A stretch of 11,415 nucleotides of DNA from Euperipatoides rowelli (GCA_003024985.2 PXIH01S0006134.1), one strand, 5' to 3'; positions 1-8,530 are shown, counted from the stretch's first letter. Translations and numbers: made by a program. Notes: generated by a model not told the origin, from the letters alone.

Positions 1-1290
1 TATAATTCTAGTTTTCGAAAAGTTGTATTACAATGACATAGATTAAAACTTGGATTTGTTAAACTTAAATTCATATTTATTCCGATCATAACTATACTTT
101 GTTTTTAAACAATTCAGATATAGCGGTCTGAAGACAGACTACAATAGGTTAGGTATTTCTAGATTTAATTAATTAAAATATCCTTCTGGAGCTTTATAAT
201 GCATTTGAGACTTTGAGTGGGATGTAATTAAAATAAATCCTACTAGTTTGGTAATCAAATAGCAGTAATGTTTATTAAAATATGAAAACACTAAACAAAT
301 ATATTTATTTCAATAATAACTTAAAAATAATATTAATTGTATATTACAAAAGGGTTAACTTAAACACAGTCAGTTAGCAGTAGTTATCCTATGCTTTATG
401 GTAGAAGAAAATATTACTCTTTAAATGATATTGATCTAGATTAAAAAAAAATCATGTAATATAATAATGACATTCCTTTCTGACAGGAGTTAGATAACAT
501 CTAGTAATGTTGTAAGAGGTAATTTTAATTTTAAATAAACAAATATTTTTTTTTGTATTGATCTCCACATAAATTACCGAATTAAAAAAAAAAAAAAAAA
601 CACAACAATCATTTATTCTTTATTTTTCTTTATTTCTACACAATCAACAAAACATTTGATAAGTAAATATCAATTAACCATTTTATTTATTAATATGGGT
701 ATAGATATTTTTTACTATTTTCATGCATTGATCTTTTAAGATTTCTTTATACAGGCACGTGGCTCAATTTGTAAATTTAGAAAACTGGAATACTGAAGGC
801 GTGGTTTAGGAAAGGTATTGGCCTAGTTTTCAATCTCAAACAGAATATAAAAATAATAATTTCAACATTCTTAAAAATATAGGTTGTTGTGCTAAGAATG
901 CACTATAATTACATTTTTCTTTCAATGACCCTTTTGATCAAGTAATTAATGTACAATACATAATATTCTCTGTGGAATCTTAAATAGAATTTATCACTCA
1001 TTGAATGAAAAGACATAAACGGTTGCCTCTTTAGAATAGTGGAAGTAGTATTTAAATAATTGAATTAAATAATTTAACACGTTAAACACCTTAGATTAAT
1101 TAAGGTCACCTATAGCGAAGTATATAGTATTATCTAATATAATCAATGCTGATCAAATAATTATTGCAAAAAGCAATTGAAATATGTGGGATATTTTATT
1201 TTAATAAATATAAGTTTACTAGACTAGGCCTTGTTACATAAGTGTCAAAACATAGATTTAAAACAAATACGAAAAATATATATAAAATTA
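1..1290. other. AT-rich non-coding stretch
   Basis: No frame of useful length, no protein-family match and no structured RNA gene could be recognised on either strand. The sequence is dominated by A/T, with an 18-base A run at 583-600 that could be an old poly-A tail or slippage, but no retroelement body is recognisable before it. Only a weak SINE-like patch near 757-840 stands out. It may be intron or upstream flank of the gene whose exon lies at 10413; this is inferred from position only. Confidence 0.6.
757..840 (+). repeat. possible tRNA-derived SINE head (weak)
   Basis: TGGCTCAATTTG at 760-771 resembles a tRNA/SINE A box, and AGTTTTCAATCTC at 825-837 resembles a degenerate B box with one extra T. 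The spacing of about 55 bases is at the long end for a pol III internal promoter. No tRNA cloverleaf can be folded with confidence, and no tail or target duplication was found. It could equally be chance similarity. Confidence 0.2.
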
Positions 1291-1314
1291 AAGTGTTAAC
1301 TTTAAAATGTCTGA

Positions 1315-1422
1315 GTTAAAGGTCAAAGGTAACATATTTTTTTTTTTTTAATTATACTGATTTTCAAGGTTTTTACTAAAAAAAATATCCACTAGAAAAA
1401 AAAATAAAAAAAATAGTTATTT
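1315..1422 (+). repeat. left arm of a long inverted repeat, matches 2925-3037
   Basis: This stretch begins GTTAAAGGTCAAAGGTAA and ends AGTTATTT. The reverse complement of 2925-3037 begins GTTAAAGGTCAAATGTAA and ends AGTTATTT. In between the two share ordered blocks: a T run followed by AATTA, ATTTTCAA, TTACTA, CCACT, then GAAAAAAAAATA. Small gaps lie between the blocks. Weaker similarity extends left to about 1270. Since the right copy lies directly behind the C-terminus of an old LINE, the simplest reading is the 3' end of a second copy of the same LINE family in the opposite orientation. Long terminal inverted repeats of a foldback element are the alternative. Confidence 0.65.
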
Positions 1423-1576
1423 ACAATTTAATTTTTTTTAAAAAATTGTCTTTAGCTCCTCCCCCTTAAAATACATTGTCCACTGTATACACCAGGGGAG
1501 ATATTTTACGTCATTGTTCAGAGACCAATAGAGCTTGCTATTACTAAACTATAGAATATTTGCTATCTTTGTCAGC

Positions 1577-1579
1577 TTA
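1577..1579. repeat. left TTA target-site duplication of the Harbinger element
   Basis: TTA immediately precedes the GG terminus at 1580 and is matched by TTA at 2691-2693 directly after the other terminus. A 3-base match alone is weak, but it coincides exactly with the TIR ends and fits the family preference. Confidence 0.65.
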
Positions 1580-1646
1580 GGTCGGTGACACACCCAGCAG
1601 TGTGTCGTGGTGCAGCATTTTTGCTGCTGCTGCAAAAAAAAAAATA

Positions 1647-1668
1647 GACGCCAATATAGTTTGGCGTC
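1647..1668. repeat. perfect 8-bp hairpin in the Harbinger subterminal region
   Basis: GACGCCAA at 1647-1654 and TTGGCGTC at 1661-1668 are exact reverse complements around a 6-base loop. It lies about 65 bases inside the left end of the element, where transposase-binding or replication-related structures are often found. Function is not shown. Confidence 0.6.
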
Positions 1669-1788
1669 ACACAGGTTGAGCGTTGCAGCGTGAAGGATCA
1701 TGAGATGATTTTACAAGGCTAAATTGACATGCCTTTTTCAGATTCAATTTCATCCACCACACTGGTATTTTAACTAAAATATTACTCA

Positions 1789-1850
1789 TTATTAATAAAT
1801 ATTAATAAAATATTTATTTAATTTTTCTGATTATTAATATTTATTACTAA
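1789..1850. repeat. AT-only inverted repeat inside the Harbinger element
   Basis: The 20-base arms at 1789-1808 and 1831-1850 are reverse complements at 19 of 20 positions around a 22-base loop. The surrounding tract (about 1780-1905) is almost entirely A and T, so part of the match may reflect composition. Confidence 0.55.
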
Positions 1851-2690
1851 TAAAATATTGAATATTACTGATTATATTATTAATAATAATAAAATTTTTA
1901 ATTAGCCTAACAAAATGTACAAATCATTTTTTTTTGCTTACTCGTATTTTGAACAACAAAATGATACTAATCCAACAACATGTTATGATAAAACTATTTA
2001 GAGCGTTCCTACTTTATATTTTCATTCTTTATTTCAATTTACCTTTGATTTCTTTTTATTGTGTAATTTGTTTCGATGAACTAAGACGTCATCACTCTAT
2101 TTTGATTGGATGGCTGAATTTAAGTAAGAACTAGGTGAAACTTTTGTTAGCTAACGATACTCTCTGTTCTATGCATCTAAGTTTTCAAGTTAATGAATAA
2201 ATAGTTAGGCTATTTTTTAAAAAAAAAACGTTTAATAATTATTAATCTACTGCGATGTAAAACTAATGATGTATAGCTTCTTGCGTTGGTGATTTAGGTT
2301 CTTTCTTTAAAATAAATATGCTAAATATTTACTGTTTCTTTTGTCATTGTTTATCCCATATCAAAACAAATTGCAGGCTAGAAATAGAAAGGTGTCGTTG
2401 AGAAGCAACTGGTGTTGTGTTTAACGCAACACATTGATGACAATGTATTTTAAAATAAAAGGAATGTTGATTTCAATGCAAATGCTGTGAAGCCACTGCT
2501 AGTCAACGTGACAATTTTTAAAGCAAGCTTTATAATTTTGTCTACCCAAATCCCTGAAAATCAACGTGAACACAGAAAAAACAATGCGATTTCCAGTTTA
2601 GTGCATCCAATTGAAATCTATGCGTTTAAAAAATATTGGTAGTGATGCAACACGATGTACCGCAATGCACTGCTGCGTGTGTCACCTGCC

Positions 2691-2693
2691 TTA
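2691..2693. repeat. right TTA target-site duplication of the Harbinger element
   Basis: TTA follows the last CC of the right terminal inverted repeat and pairs with the copy at 1577-1579. Confidence 0.65.
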
Positions 2694-2924
2694 AGGCTGG
2701 TAATCATATGGGCTAATTGTTCTATTATGGTCCAATTTTTTTTTTAAAAGATCAAAATGACCTTTAATACAAGTTGAACATACCTCTATTTACATGTTAA
2801 ATCATTACAAGAAAACAGCTGTAAAAAGAGTTTTGTCATCAAATTAATCTCGGACCCAAAAAAAAATTGAAAGCTTCCTTTTGTAATCTTAGAAAAGGAT
2901 AGAAATATTCTTCATTTTATCTTT

Positions 2925-3037
2925 AAATAACTTTTTTTTTATGTATTTTAAAATATTTTTTTTTCCAGTGGAATTTTTTCTAGTAATTATCTTTGAAAAT
3001 TAATTAAAAAAAAAATCCATTACATTTGACCTTTAAC
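2925..3037 (-). repeat. right arm of the long inverted repeat; 3' untranslated part of the old LINE
   Basis: Reverse complement of this stretch matches 1315-1422 in ordered blocks. On the minus strand it directly follows the last recognisable codons of the split CR1/Jockey-like LINE, so it is probably that element's 3' untranslated region. The stretch from here down to the Harbinger target site at 2691 contains nothing else I can identify and may be more of the same tail. Confidence 0.6.
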
Positions 3038-3426
3038 AAAATGGTATTAGCAGTTAAATGAAAATCTAATAATTTTTTGAATGAGAAAAGTGATTGGGTA
3101 GACACAACTGTAGAGAGATGGCTATTCTAATAGTTAATTCTTCTGTGGAAAATAGTTGTAGTCTTGTTAGTACACCTATTATAGACAATTCATAATTTAA
3201 AATAGGGTTCCTAGAGGTGATTCTATTTGACAATAGAAATATACCAGAAGAGTTATCGTTACAAATAAATGACCTAAACATAAATAAGAAGTCACTTTGA
3301 ATAAAATATTGCACAGGAGAAAATAAATTTAAACGATGGAATCTTTTAGGAAAATCAATAAAATAAAAACCATGAATAAATTTAGTTAATCATCTTAAAC
3401 ATTATCCTTCAGCATATGAGGATCAG
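3038..3426 (-). pseudogene. C-terminal remnant of a CR1/Jockey-type LINE ORF2 (downstream half of split copy)
   Basis: Read on the minus strand, this piece looks like the last 120-130 codons of a CR1/Jockey-group reverse transcriptase protein, past the catalytic core. Near 3426 the frame gives SDPHMLKDNV, like the WSPHLKKDI block. It then has a RLNLFSP block followed by SDFLFMF, matching the conserved leucine-rich R-L-x-L-x-S-L region and the R-x-x-L segment. A LLSNRITSRNP stretch follows, and NSHLSTVVS at about 3100-3126 resembles the WNSLP-x-x-VV-x-A motif. SFKKLLDFHL closes the domain. At least one frameshift separates the 3066-3314 frame from the last block, and stops occur near 3410. It is non-functional. 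The upstream half of the same copy lies at 7531-8070, separated by a younger insertion. Confidence 0.7.
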
Positions 3427-3445
3427 ATATACACAAAAAAGAATT
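3427..3445. repeat. candidate target-site duplication, 3' side of the Tx1-like LINE
   Basis: ATATACACAAAAAAGAATT here and ATATAATTGAGAATT at 7516-7530 both begin ATATA and end GAATT. They sit at the two points where the old LINE sequence breaks off. The middle differs in length and content, so this is a decayed or chance match. Confidence 0.35.
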
Positions 3446-3900
3446 AGTCCGGGGCCCAAGCAATTACCCCTACTCTAAAGCAAATGGGCTGGAAGTCCTG
3501 TGTTAGAACTAATACAAACATACATAAAACAACAAAAAGCACCACAGCCATGTCATTCCTATAGCTGCAGAAAAATACAAATAAAATACTATAGGGTTAA
3601 AACAACAATGATAAAAAGGTATCAAAATGACAATGAGAAGACATTGAAAACTACCTGGCCACTCCGGAGGAATTGCCGGAGGTAAAAAGAAAGCAAAAAA
3701 GAATGCAGACAAAGTTGATATCCTAATTGCACTCCAAAATAACAAAATTCAAGGCCTTAATCAATCATAAGTGCATCCCTTATGAAAATATCAAAGAAAA
3801 CCACAGTTGATGTATTTCTCCACATGGCCTCAAAAATGTCATTTGGCAGGTAACAAAATTTTTGCTTTGCACGAAGGGTGGAAACCGTAAAAATATACGA
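3446..3900 (-). other. 3' untranslated tail of the Tx1-like LINE
   Basis: This region follows the last ORF2 stop on the minus strand and precedes the resumption of the old LINE. It has open frames of 61 (plus) and 78 codons (minus), neither with a recognisable domain. A GC-rich GGGGCCC patch near 3451-3459 lies close to the 3' end and might be part of the stem recognised during target-primed reverse transcription; that is speculative. No clear poly-A tail is seen. Confidence 0.45.
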
Positions 3901-6636
3901 TCATGGTTGCATCTGGACACCCTCAAAAATGGCTAGATTTTGAGTTTTCCAGAAAGTAAAATAAATAAAGATGGCCTCCAAAATAATATCCTTATGACAA
4001 AAAAGTCTTGTGAAAAGATCCACAATAGACCTTGAAAAAATATCAAAGTTAAATAAATGAAGCAGCTTCTCCCTTGCCTCCATAAAATAGGCACATTCCA
4101 TTAATAAATGATGCATTGACTCTAATACTGACAAAAGGGACACAGTGGATCAACATGAAAGTTATAGCAGTGGATCAATAGGTCCTGAATAAATACAGAC
4201 AAAGTCAAAACTCTGAACAAAAAATATGAGGAAAAATCCTTGAAATGCTTGTATTAAGGAGACAAAAGATGCCCTAAAGGCAGTGGATTGTAATTCTGGT
4301 CCAACAAAGCAACAAAACTCTTGTAACTAAACTTTCCAGTCACCCTGTGATGGAATGTATCCATGAGGTCTAAAAAGTTATTCCACAGTTCAAACAGAAA
4401 GATCGGCTCATCTTCATAAGGTGGCAGTATCTCCAAACTGTTGTTAACATACTGAGCTAGTCAAATGTGAGAAATGATGTAAAATTTCAAAACTCTAGTT
4501 ATGTTGTCCCGGCCCCGCACAAAAACTGTCAACTTCTCCATGTAGGATAATACTGACACAGACACATTCATGGTGGGTATCCACACACCAATATCCATGG
4601 CCTGCATCATTCCACTAACAAGCTGTCAATGTATACAGTGAAAAGATTTGTACTTAGGGGGGACCTTGGGTGATCCCCCTTTTCACTGGAATGGAATAAT
4701 ACAGTCGCCCCCTATACTTTACAGAAATCTATTTATTCATAACAGAATTGATGATTCTCCATGATAAAGCTGAACAGCCAAAATAGTAAATAATCCTTGA
4801 TACTAAAAAATTGTGAGAAACATAGTCAAAAGCCTTGTGCAAATCTAGGAAGAGGATAGCCACATCCCTTACCCTATGCTCTCTGACAAAGTGTAAACCT
4901 GATGTAATAAGTTTATAGGTGTGTGTATTCTCCTTGACTTTAGGGCAAAGTGGAATGGTTACAACACAGTGGGCAGCAAAAGGTTAAGCTTGTCATTTTT
5001 GTTTTGAGGTTCTGCACATTAATTGGGTGAGTGCATGCCAAATTAAGTCTTGCATTAGGATCCAAGACGCTCTTACAATCTAGTATTAAGTATGAGTGGA
5101 CAAAGTTAGGATCCATAAAAGGCTCTGTAATCCAGGAATTAATAAGCTTAATTAAGTTAGGAATGAATAAGTGATCAAACAACTTAAAAAATTTAACTGT
5201 AATTAAGTCCTGACCTGGGGCACTATTAATATTCAGGTGTGTCAAATATTCTCTGACATCCTCAATGTTTATGGCAAAGTTATTCTGGGATGCTATATCC
5301 TGATGAATAAGAAACACTACCATTCTACACAGTTACTCCAACCTGACAGCCCTTAAGTCAGAGACCTGTGCAAAATACTGGTAGATGTGATGTAACATTG
5401 GTAAACAAGTTATATTTGAGTCCCCATCGTATAAAAATCCCACAGATGGCACAGTATGCTTATTAAAATAAAGTGCTGTGGTAAGAGTGAATATCTCCTG
5501 CTTTGTGGTCACTATCTTGTGTCACAGTAAATAGGCTCTATCCTGTTCCATTTGATATAATATATTATTGTGCTCTTGCTGGCATCTTCAATAAAAAGAG
5601 ACCTGAGTGGCATAGATATTGACCATAGCAGACATGAGATGTTTCAGATCCCCCAAACCGTATATTTTAAGCCATTGCTTTGCTAAAATGTTGTAGTTAA
5701 TAAGCATTGAAACAAATCTGGACTTGAAGACAAAATAGTTATCCATAGTAAAATTCTTGAATAAATACTCAGATGCATCAACATAAGTGTCAGTAAAAAA
5801 AAAGTGGATTAAAAAAAATATTTGATGCTATGAATGGGTGCCTCTGTAGGGCTACTTAAATAGGAATCCTCAACTGAGCCAAAGCTTTCATCTTAAGCGT
5901 CAATGCAACATGGTTTGAAAACATGGTAAATCAGATGTGAAATTACATGCCTTTAGCCACCCCTCATGTAACATATAGATAGTTAGCAGCAGTGGACAAA
6001 TGAGTCAGGAGATGATCCTTGCCATGCAATGAGGGAATGTTGAATACACCAACCCTATCAAAGTATAGCTGGAAGTGCGGATCCCAAAATAGGTCCCTGT
6101 GATTAAAGTCTCCTATTAAGAAAATGAGATACTGCCTCTCAGGAATATGTGAAACCATGTCTGCAAAAAGCATCCTATTAGCGATGATAAGTGCTGGTGC
6201 ATAATATTTCGCTGAAATGACATGCTGAGCTTCAAACACCATTGACAAATACCCTGAGTTAGCTTTGAGTAGGGTATCATCTGACACTAAAAGTCTCTTA
6301 TGTATTAAAATTAGGACCCCTGAGATGCTTTAGGTGCATTCCCCTGAAAAATATTAAAAAAAATCATCAAAAATTTGTTCCCATCCCCCAGGCCCATTGA
6401 TCTTTTTCTCCTGGATGTTGAAAACATCAATGTCATGCCATACAAAAAAGGCCTTGAGTATTCATGCCTTGATGATTAATTGTTAAAAAGTTAATCCCTC
6501 TTACCAACTTGCCTTGAAAATGAGTTGAAGTGAGTGAAAAAAAAAAATTAAAGACAAAAACTAGCAAGAATAAATAATCGTTGACTTCGGAAATCAGCCC
6601 AAGACTACAAAAAAAACATAAATACATATTCCACAA
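3901..6636 (-). pseudogene. LINE ORF2 remnant: endonuclease, reverse transcriptase, zinc-finger-like C-terminus
   Basis: In an intact element this protein nicks the target DNA and copies the element RNA at the nick. Five segments follow on the minus strand. (1) Endonuclease 6636-5880: LTINHQGMN at the start, IQEK with the catalytic Glu, KYYAPA, GDFN at 6102-6113, and SNH for the usual SDH. (2) Linker 5800-5330, with SVGFLYDGDSNIT, like the L-x-D-G-x-x-I block. (3) Reverse transcriptase fingers around SAPGQDLITVKFF (5323-4940). (4) Catalytic core: FLDLHKAFD at 4825-4851, KRGITQGPP at 4657-4683, PLSTNLF, then YMEK in place of YADD at 4533-4544. (5) CPFC at 4131-4142, then ESMHHLLMEC, a zf-RVT-like pattern, and WKTQN. 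At least four frameshifts and several stops occur. Only about 130 codons separate YMEK from the zinc finger, far fewer than in intact relatives, so an internal deletion is likely. Confidence 0.8.
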
Positions 6637-6640
6637 TTAT

Positions 6641-6856
6641 ATCACAAAAGCAAACAAAAAAAAAGGAAACTAAAAAGCAGCCTATAAAACCCAATCCCAA
6701 TCCAACCCCCCCCCCCTAAACAAAAAAAGAAAAAGAACATAACATACATGGCACACTGACCATGTCCAAATTCTAGCGAAAGGCTGAAAGGAAATAAATA
6801 AAATGACCCTTATTGTTGCTAAACATAAGTAAATAAAATGCAAAAAGCAAGAGTTC
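6641..6856 (-). other. spacer between ORF1 and ORF2 remnants of the Tx1-like LINE
   Basis: No coding match. It contains a run of C at about 6706-6715 on the plus strand and several A runs. Its position between the ORF1 stop near 6857 and the first endonuclease motif near 6540 fits the inter-ORF region of a two-ORF LINE. Confidence 0.45.
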
Positions 6857-7515
6857 TCAATCATTCTCAGTCCTTACCATATTGCTCCCCCCTTCTTCAT
6901 ATGACTGCAAATCTTCAATGTCATTAATCATAGATAAATTAATACATGCTAGAGTTTCCGCTGGGTTCTTGATTCCATCTGTAGTGGCACAAGCAAGTTC
7001 ATTGTCTTCATAAAATCCTGATTTGGGCAATGACAATGATAAAAATAAATCCTGTAAACCTTCCTGCAAGCCAGAATGATAACCAGCTGTATATTATACC
7101 CACTGTGAGGTCTGCTCATCTTGACCCTGTTTAACAATATTGTCACCTGACTATACAATTTGGTGCAACTATGGGGGAATCCACCCCCCTCCCCACCATA
7201 CAACTTTACAATGAGGCACTTTTTGACATGACATAGCTTGATGTCATGCCCATGGCACCAGAAACAGTCCCAGGGCCTATGGAAGAGCTGACCCAACCGA
7301 TTAGGCCTACCCTCGATTTTATCAAGTCTGGCATAGCTGCAAAATCTACCCTCTTTCTAAGCGCAAATGTCACCACTGGATATATTTTTACTTCTGATGA
7401 ACTGTCAACATAAACAACTAATTGTGAACATTGAATAAAATAAATAAAACTAATAAAATTGAATGAAGACAAACCCCTGGCTGCCGTCTGGTATGCCAGG
7501 TGTCGCACAAGTCTC
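6857..7515 (-). pseudogene. LINE ORF1 remnant (RNA-binding protein with CCHC zinc knuckle)
   Basis: ORF1 proteins of Tx1-type LINEs bind the element RNA and end in gag-like zinc knuckles. Three minus-strand frames join end to end. 7517-7341 carries VVTFALRKRV, like the V-x-S-F-R-R-Q-V block upstream of the knuckle in this group. 7296-6949 carries CFWCHGHDIKLC at 7231-7266, a knuckle with C-x2-C-x2-H-x4-C instead of the usual C-x2-C-x4-H-x4-C, so two residues appear lost. 7069-6857 is an acidic tail ending in a stop. Two frameshifts break the reading. The usual N-terminal 100 or more residues are absent, consistent with 5' truncation near 7515. The knuckle supports the call; the upstream similarity is weaker. 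Confidence 0.5.
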
Positions 7516-7530
7516 ATATAATTGAGAATT
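7516..7530. repeat. candidate target-site duplication, 5' side of the Tx1-like LINE
   Basis: ATATAATTGAGAATT pairs imperfectly with 3427-3445 (shared ATATA start and GAATT end). It marks the point where the old LINE's reading ends and the inserted element begins. Confidence 0.35.
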
Positions 7531-8070
7531 TAATTTTGATTTTATTAACAATGAAATTTGCATGATCATAAAATGAAAACTTATCATCAAAGATCACTCC
7601 AAGGTCTTTGTGAAATTTAAGACTAATAATAGGTGAAAGATTAATAGATTTAGATTTTTATATCTAAGTCGATTATGTTTTTTTGGGGGTAATATCGAGA
7701 CAATTGACTATAAACCAATTAGATAGTGAATTGATGTCAGATTGAAGTTTTTGAGTAACATTAGATTTGGAAAAGGGATTGAAAATTTTTATATTATCTG
7801 CAAATTCCAATACCGATAAATTTGTAGAGATATTATGTTCAAGGTAATAGAAAAATATGTTAAAGAGTATAGGAGGGACTAGGAAGTATTATGTTATTAT
7901 TTTAATTATTAAGGTGTCACTCCTTCATGTGGACTTACTGTAGGCTGTCCTACGTTTTCTAAGAACCTGTAGCTCTTTTAAATACTTTTACAATATTATT
8001 TGAAACCAAAATATTGTATTTTGTTATAAAACAACAACAAAAACTGATTGCAGAGCACATGACTTTGTAA
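7531..8070 (-). pseudogene. CR1/Jockey-type LINE reverse transcriptase remnant (upstream half of split copy)
   Basis: Minus-strand reading from 8070 to 7531 gives the middle of a CR1/Jockey-group reverse transcriptase. FYNKIQYFGFK near 8000 matches the K-L-x-Y-Y-G-F segment. LRKRRTAYSKST (about 7966-7930) matches the N-R-x-Q-x-V strand. LVPPILFN from 7882 matches G-P-L-L-F-N. EFADNIKIF has FADN at 7793-7804 in place of the catalytic FADD. KLQSDINSLSNW follows, and KDLGVIFDDKFSFYDH (from 7609) is the hallmark block after the palm. Most blocks share one frame, interrupted by several stops. The GVPQG motif is replaced by an AT-rich stretch near 7885-7910, perhaps a small insertion. It is non-functional, and its continuation lies at 3426-3038. 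Confidence 0.8.
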
Positions 8071-8308
8071 CCTGCAAAACCTCCATAAGCCCATGCTATG
8101 TAAGTCTTGAGTACTTGTATATCTAGTCAATGTTGTTGATAATGTTTTATTATAAAAAAAATAAAGAAAAGGTAGTTTATTTTATTTTAAATGGTCTTTC
8201 AATTTTCTATTGTTTTCATTTATATATCATCTAGAAATAAATAGGATTGTACAGAGGAACTGTTAGTACAGTATACAAAAATTGATGTATAATAAAATAA
8301 TTAAAAGC
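8071..8308. other. AT-rich non-coding stretch
   Basis: Nothing recognisable on either strand. The first bases may be a further, unrecognisable part of the old LINE. Confidence 0.5.
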
Positions 8309-8354
8309 ATTATTATTATTATTAATATTGTTGTTGTTGTTGTTGTTATTATTA
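8309..8354. repeat. compound trinucleotide microsatellite (ATT/TTG/ATT)
   Basis: ATT units are followed by six TTG-type units and then ATT again. This looks like ordinary replication slippage. Confidence 0.9.
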
Positions 8355-8411
8355 AATATATGAATGTTTATATGTGTGGTTGTTAATTATCTGGAAAACT
8401 ATGCTGTATTA

Positions 8412-8522
8412 CACCCCCCCCCCTTTTTTTTTTTTTCCGGCCAAAAAAAAAAAAAAAAAAACTTATCAATAATAAGCTGGTGGTCCATCACTTATATCAT
8501 TGGAAATGGTTGGGAACCACTG
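8412..8522 (-). mobile_element. hAT-type transposon terminus (single end)
   Basis: On the minus strand the sequence starting at 8522 reads CAGTGGTTCCCAACCATTTC, followed by GGACCACC. This closely resembles the CAGTGGTTCCCAACC start common to many hAT/Charlie-like elements. The 8 bases outside the end (8523-8530, GTCTAATT) match the hAT target preference nTCTAGAn at the TCTA core. A small palindrome (CTTAT..ATAAG, 8462-8476) lies in the subterminal part. The inner limit is unclear, because a C run, a T run and an A run (8412-8460) interrupt it. No matching opposite terminus was found upstream, so it is a solo end or fragment. Confidence 0.65.
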
Positions 8523-8530
8523 GTCTAATT

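Larger units (their letters stand above)
1580..2690. mobile_element. non-autonomous PIF/Harbinger-type DNA transposon, complete
   Basis: The two ends are terminal inverted repeats. The left starts GGTCGGTGACACAC at 1580. The right, read on the minus strand from 2690, starts GGCAGGTGACACAC. Over the first 37 positions 28 agree, including the shared CAGCAGTG block. The element is flanked by direct TTA copies at 1577-1579 and 2691-2693. A 3-base TWA duplication and TIRs starting with GG are characteristic of the PIF/Harbinger superfamily. At 1,111 bases there is no frame for the DDE transposase or the Myb-like partner protein; the one open stretch (1934-2134, 66 codons) has no recognisable motif. 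Mobility would have needed an autonomous relative. The interior holds two hairpins and an AT-only tract. Confidence 0.8.
3446..7515 (-). mobile_element. degenerate L1/Tx1-type non-LTR retrotransposon, inserted into an older LINE
   Basis: On the minus strand the order is ORF1 remnant with a zinc knuckle (7515-6857), a 220-base spacer, ORF2 with endonuclease, linker, reverse transcriptase and C-terminal zinc-finger-like region (6636-3901), and a 3' tail of about 450 bases (3900-3446). That two-ORF order with an APE-type endonuclease is the L1/Tx1 plan. Both ORFs carry several stops and frameshifts. The 5' end seems truncated, because ORF1 lacks its usual N-terminal half, as expected from incomplete reverse transcription. 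Both boundaries fall where the CR1-like copy is interrupted, so they are estimates good to tens of bases. Assignment to Tx1 rather than another L1-group lineage is inference from motifs. Confidence 0.7.

Noticed and set aside
583-600. Poly-A tail of a retroelement
   Set aside because: No element body or target duplication is recognisable; A runs are common throughout the window.
1934-2134. Open frame of 66 codons inside the Harbinger element
   Set aside because: No DDE transposase or Myb-like motif; hydrophobic residues follow from T-rich sequence.
3500-3745. Overlapping open frames on both strands in the LINE 3' tail
   Set aside because: Neither has a recognisable domain. They lie behind the last ORF2 motif, where untranslated sequence is expected.
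6682-6864. Open frame of 60 codons on the minus strand
   Set aside because: It lies in the spacer between ORF1 and ORF2 remnants and has no similarity to either.
8246-8265. CAGAGGAACTG as the missing left end of the hAT element
   Set aside because: It shares too few bases with CAGTGGTTCCC, and the 8 bases before it match only half of GTCTAATT.
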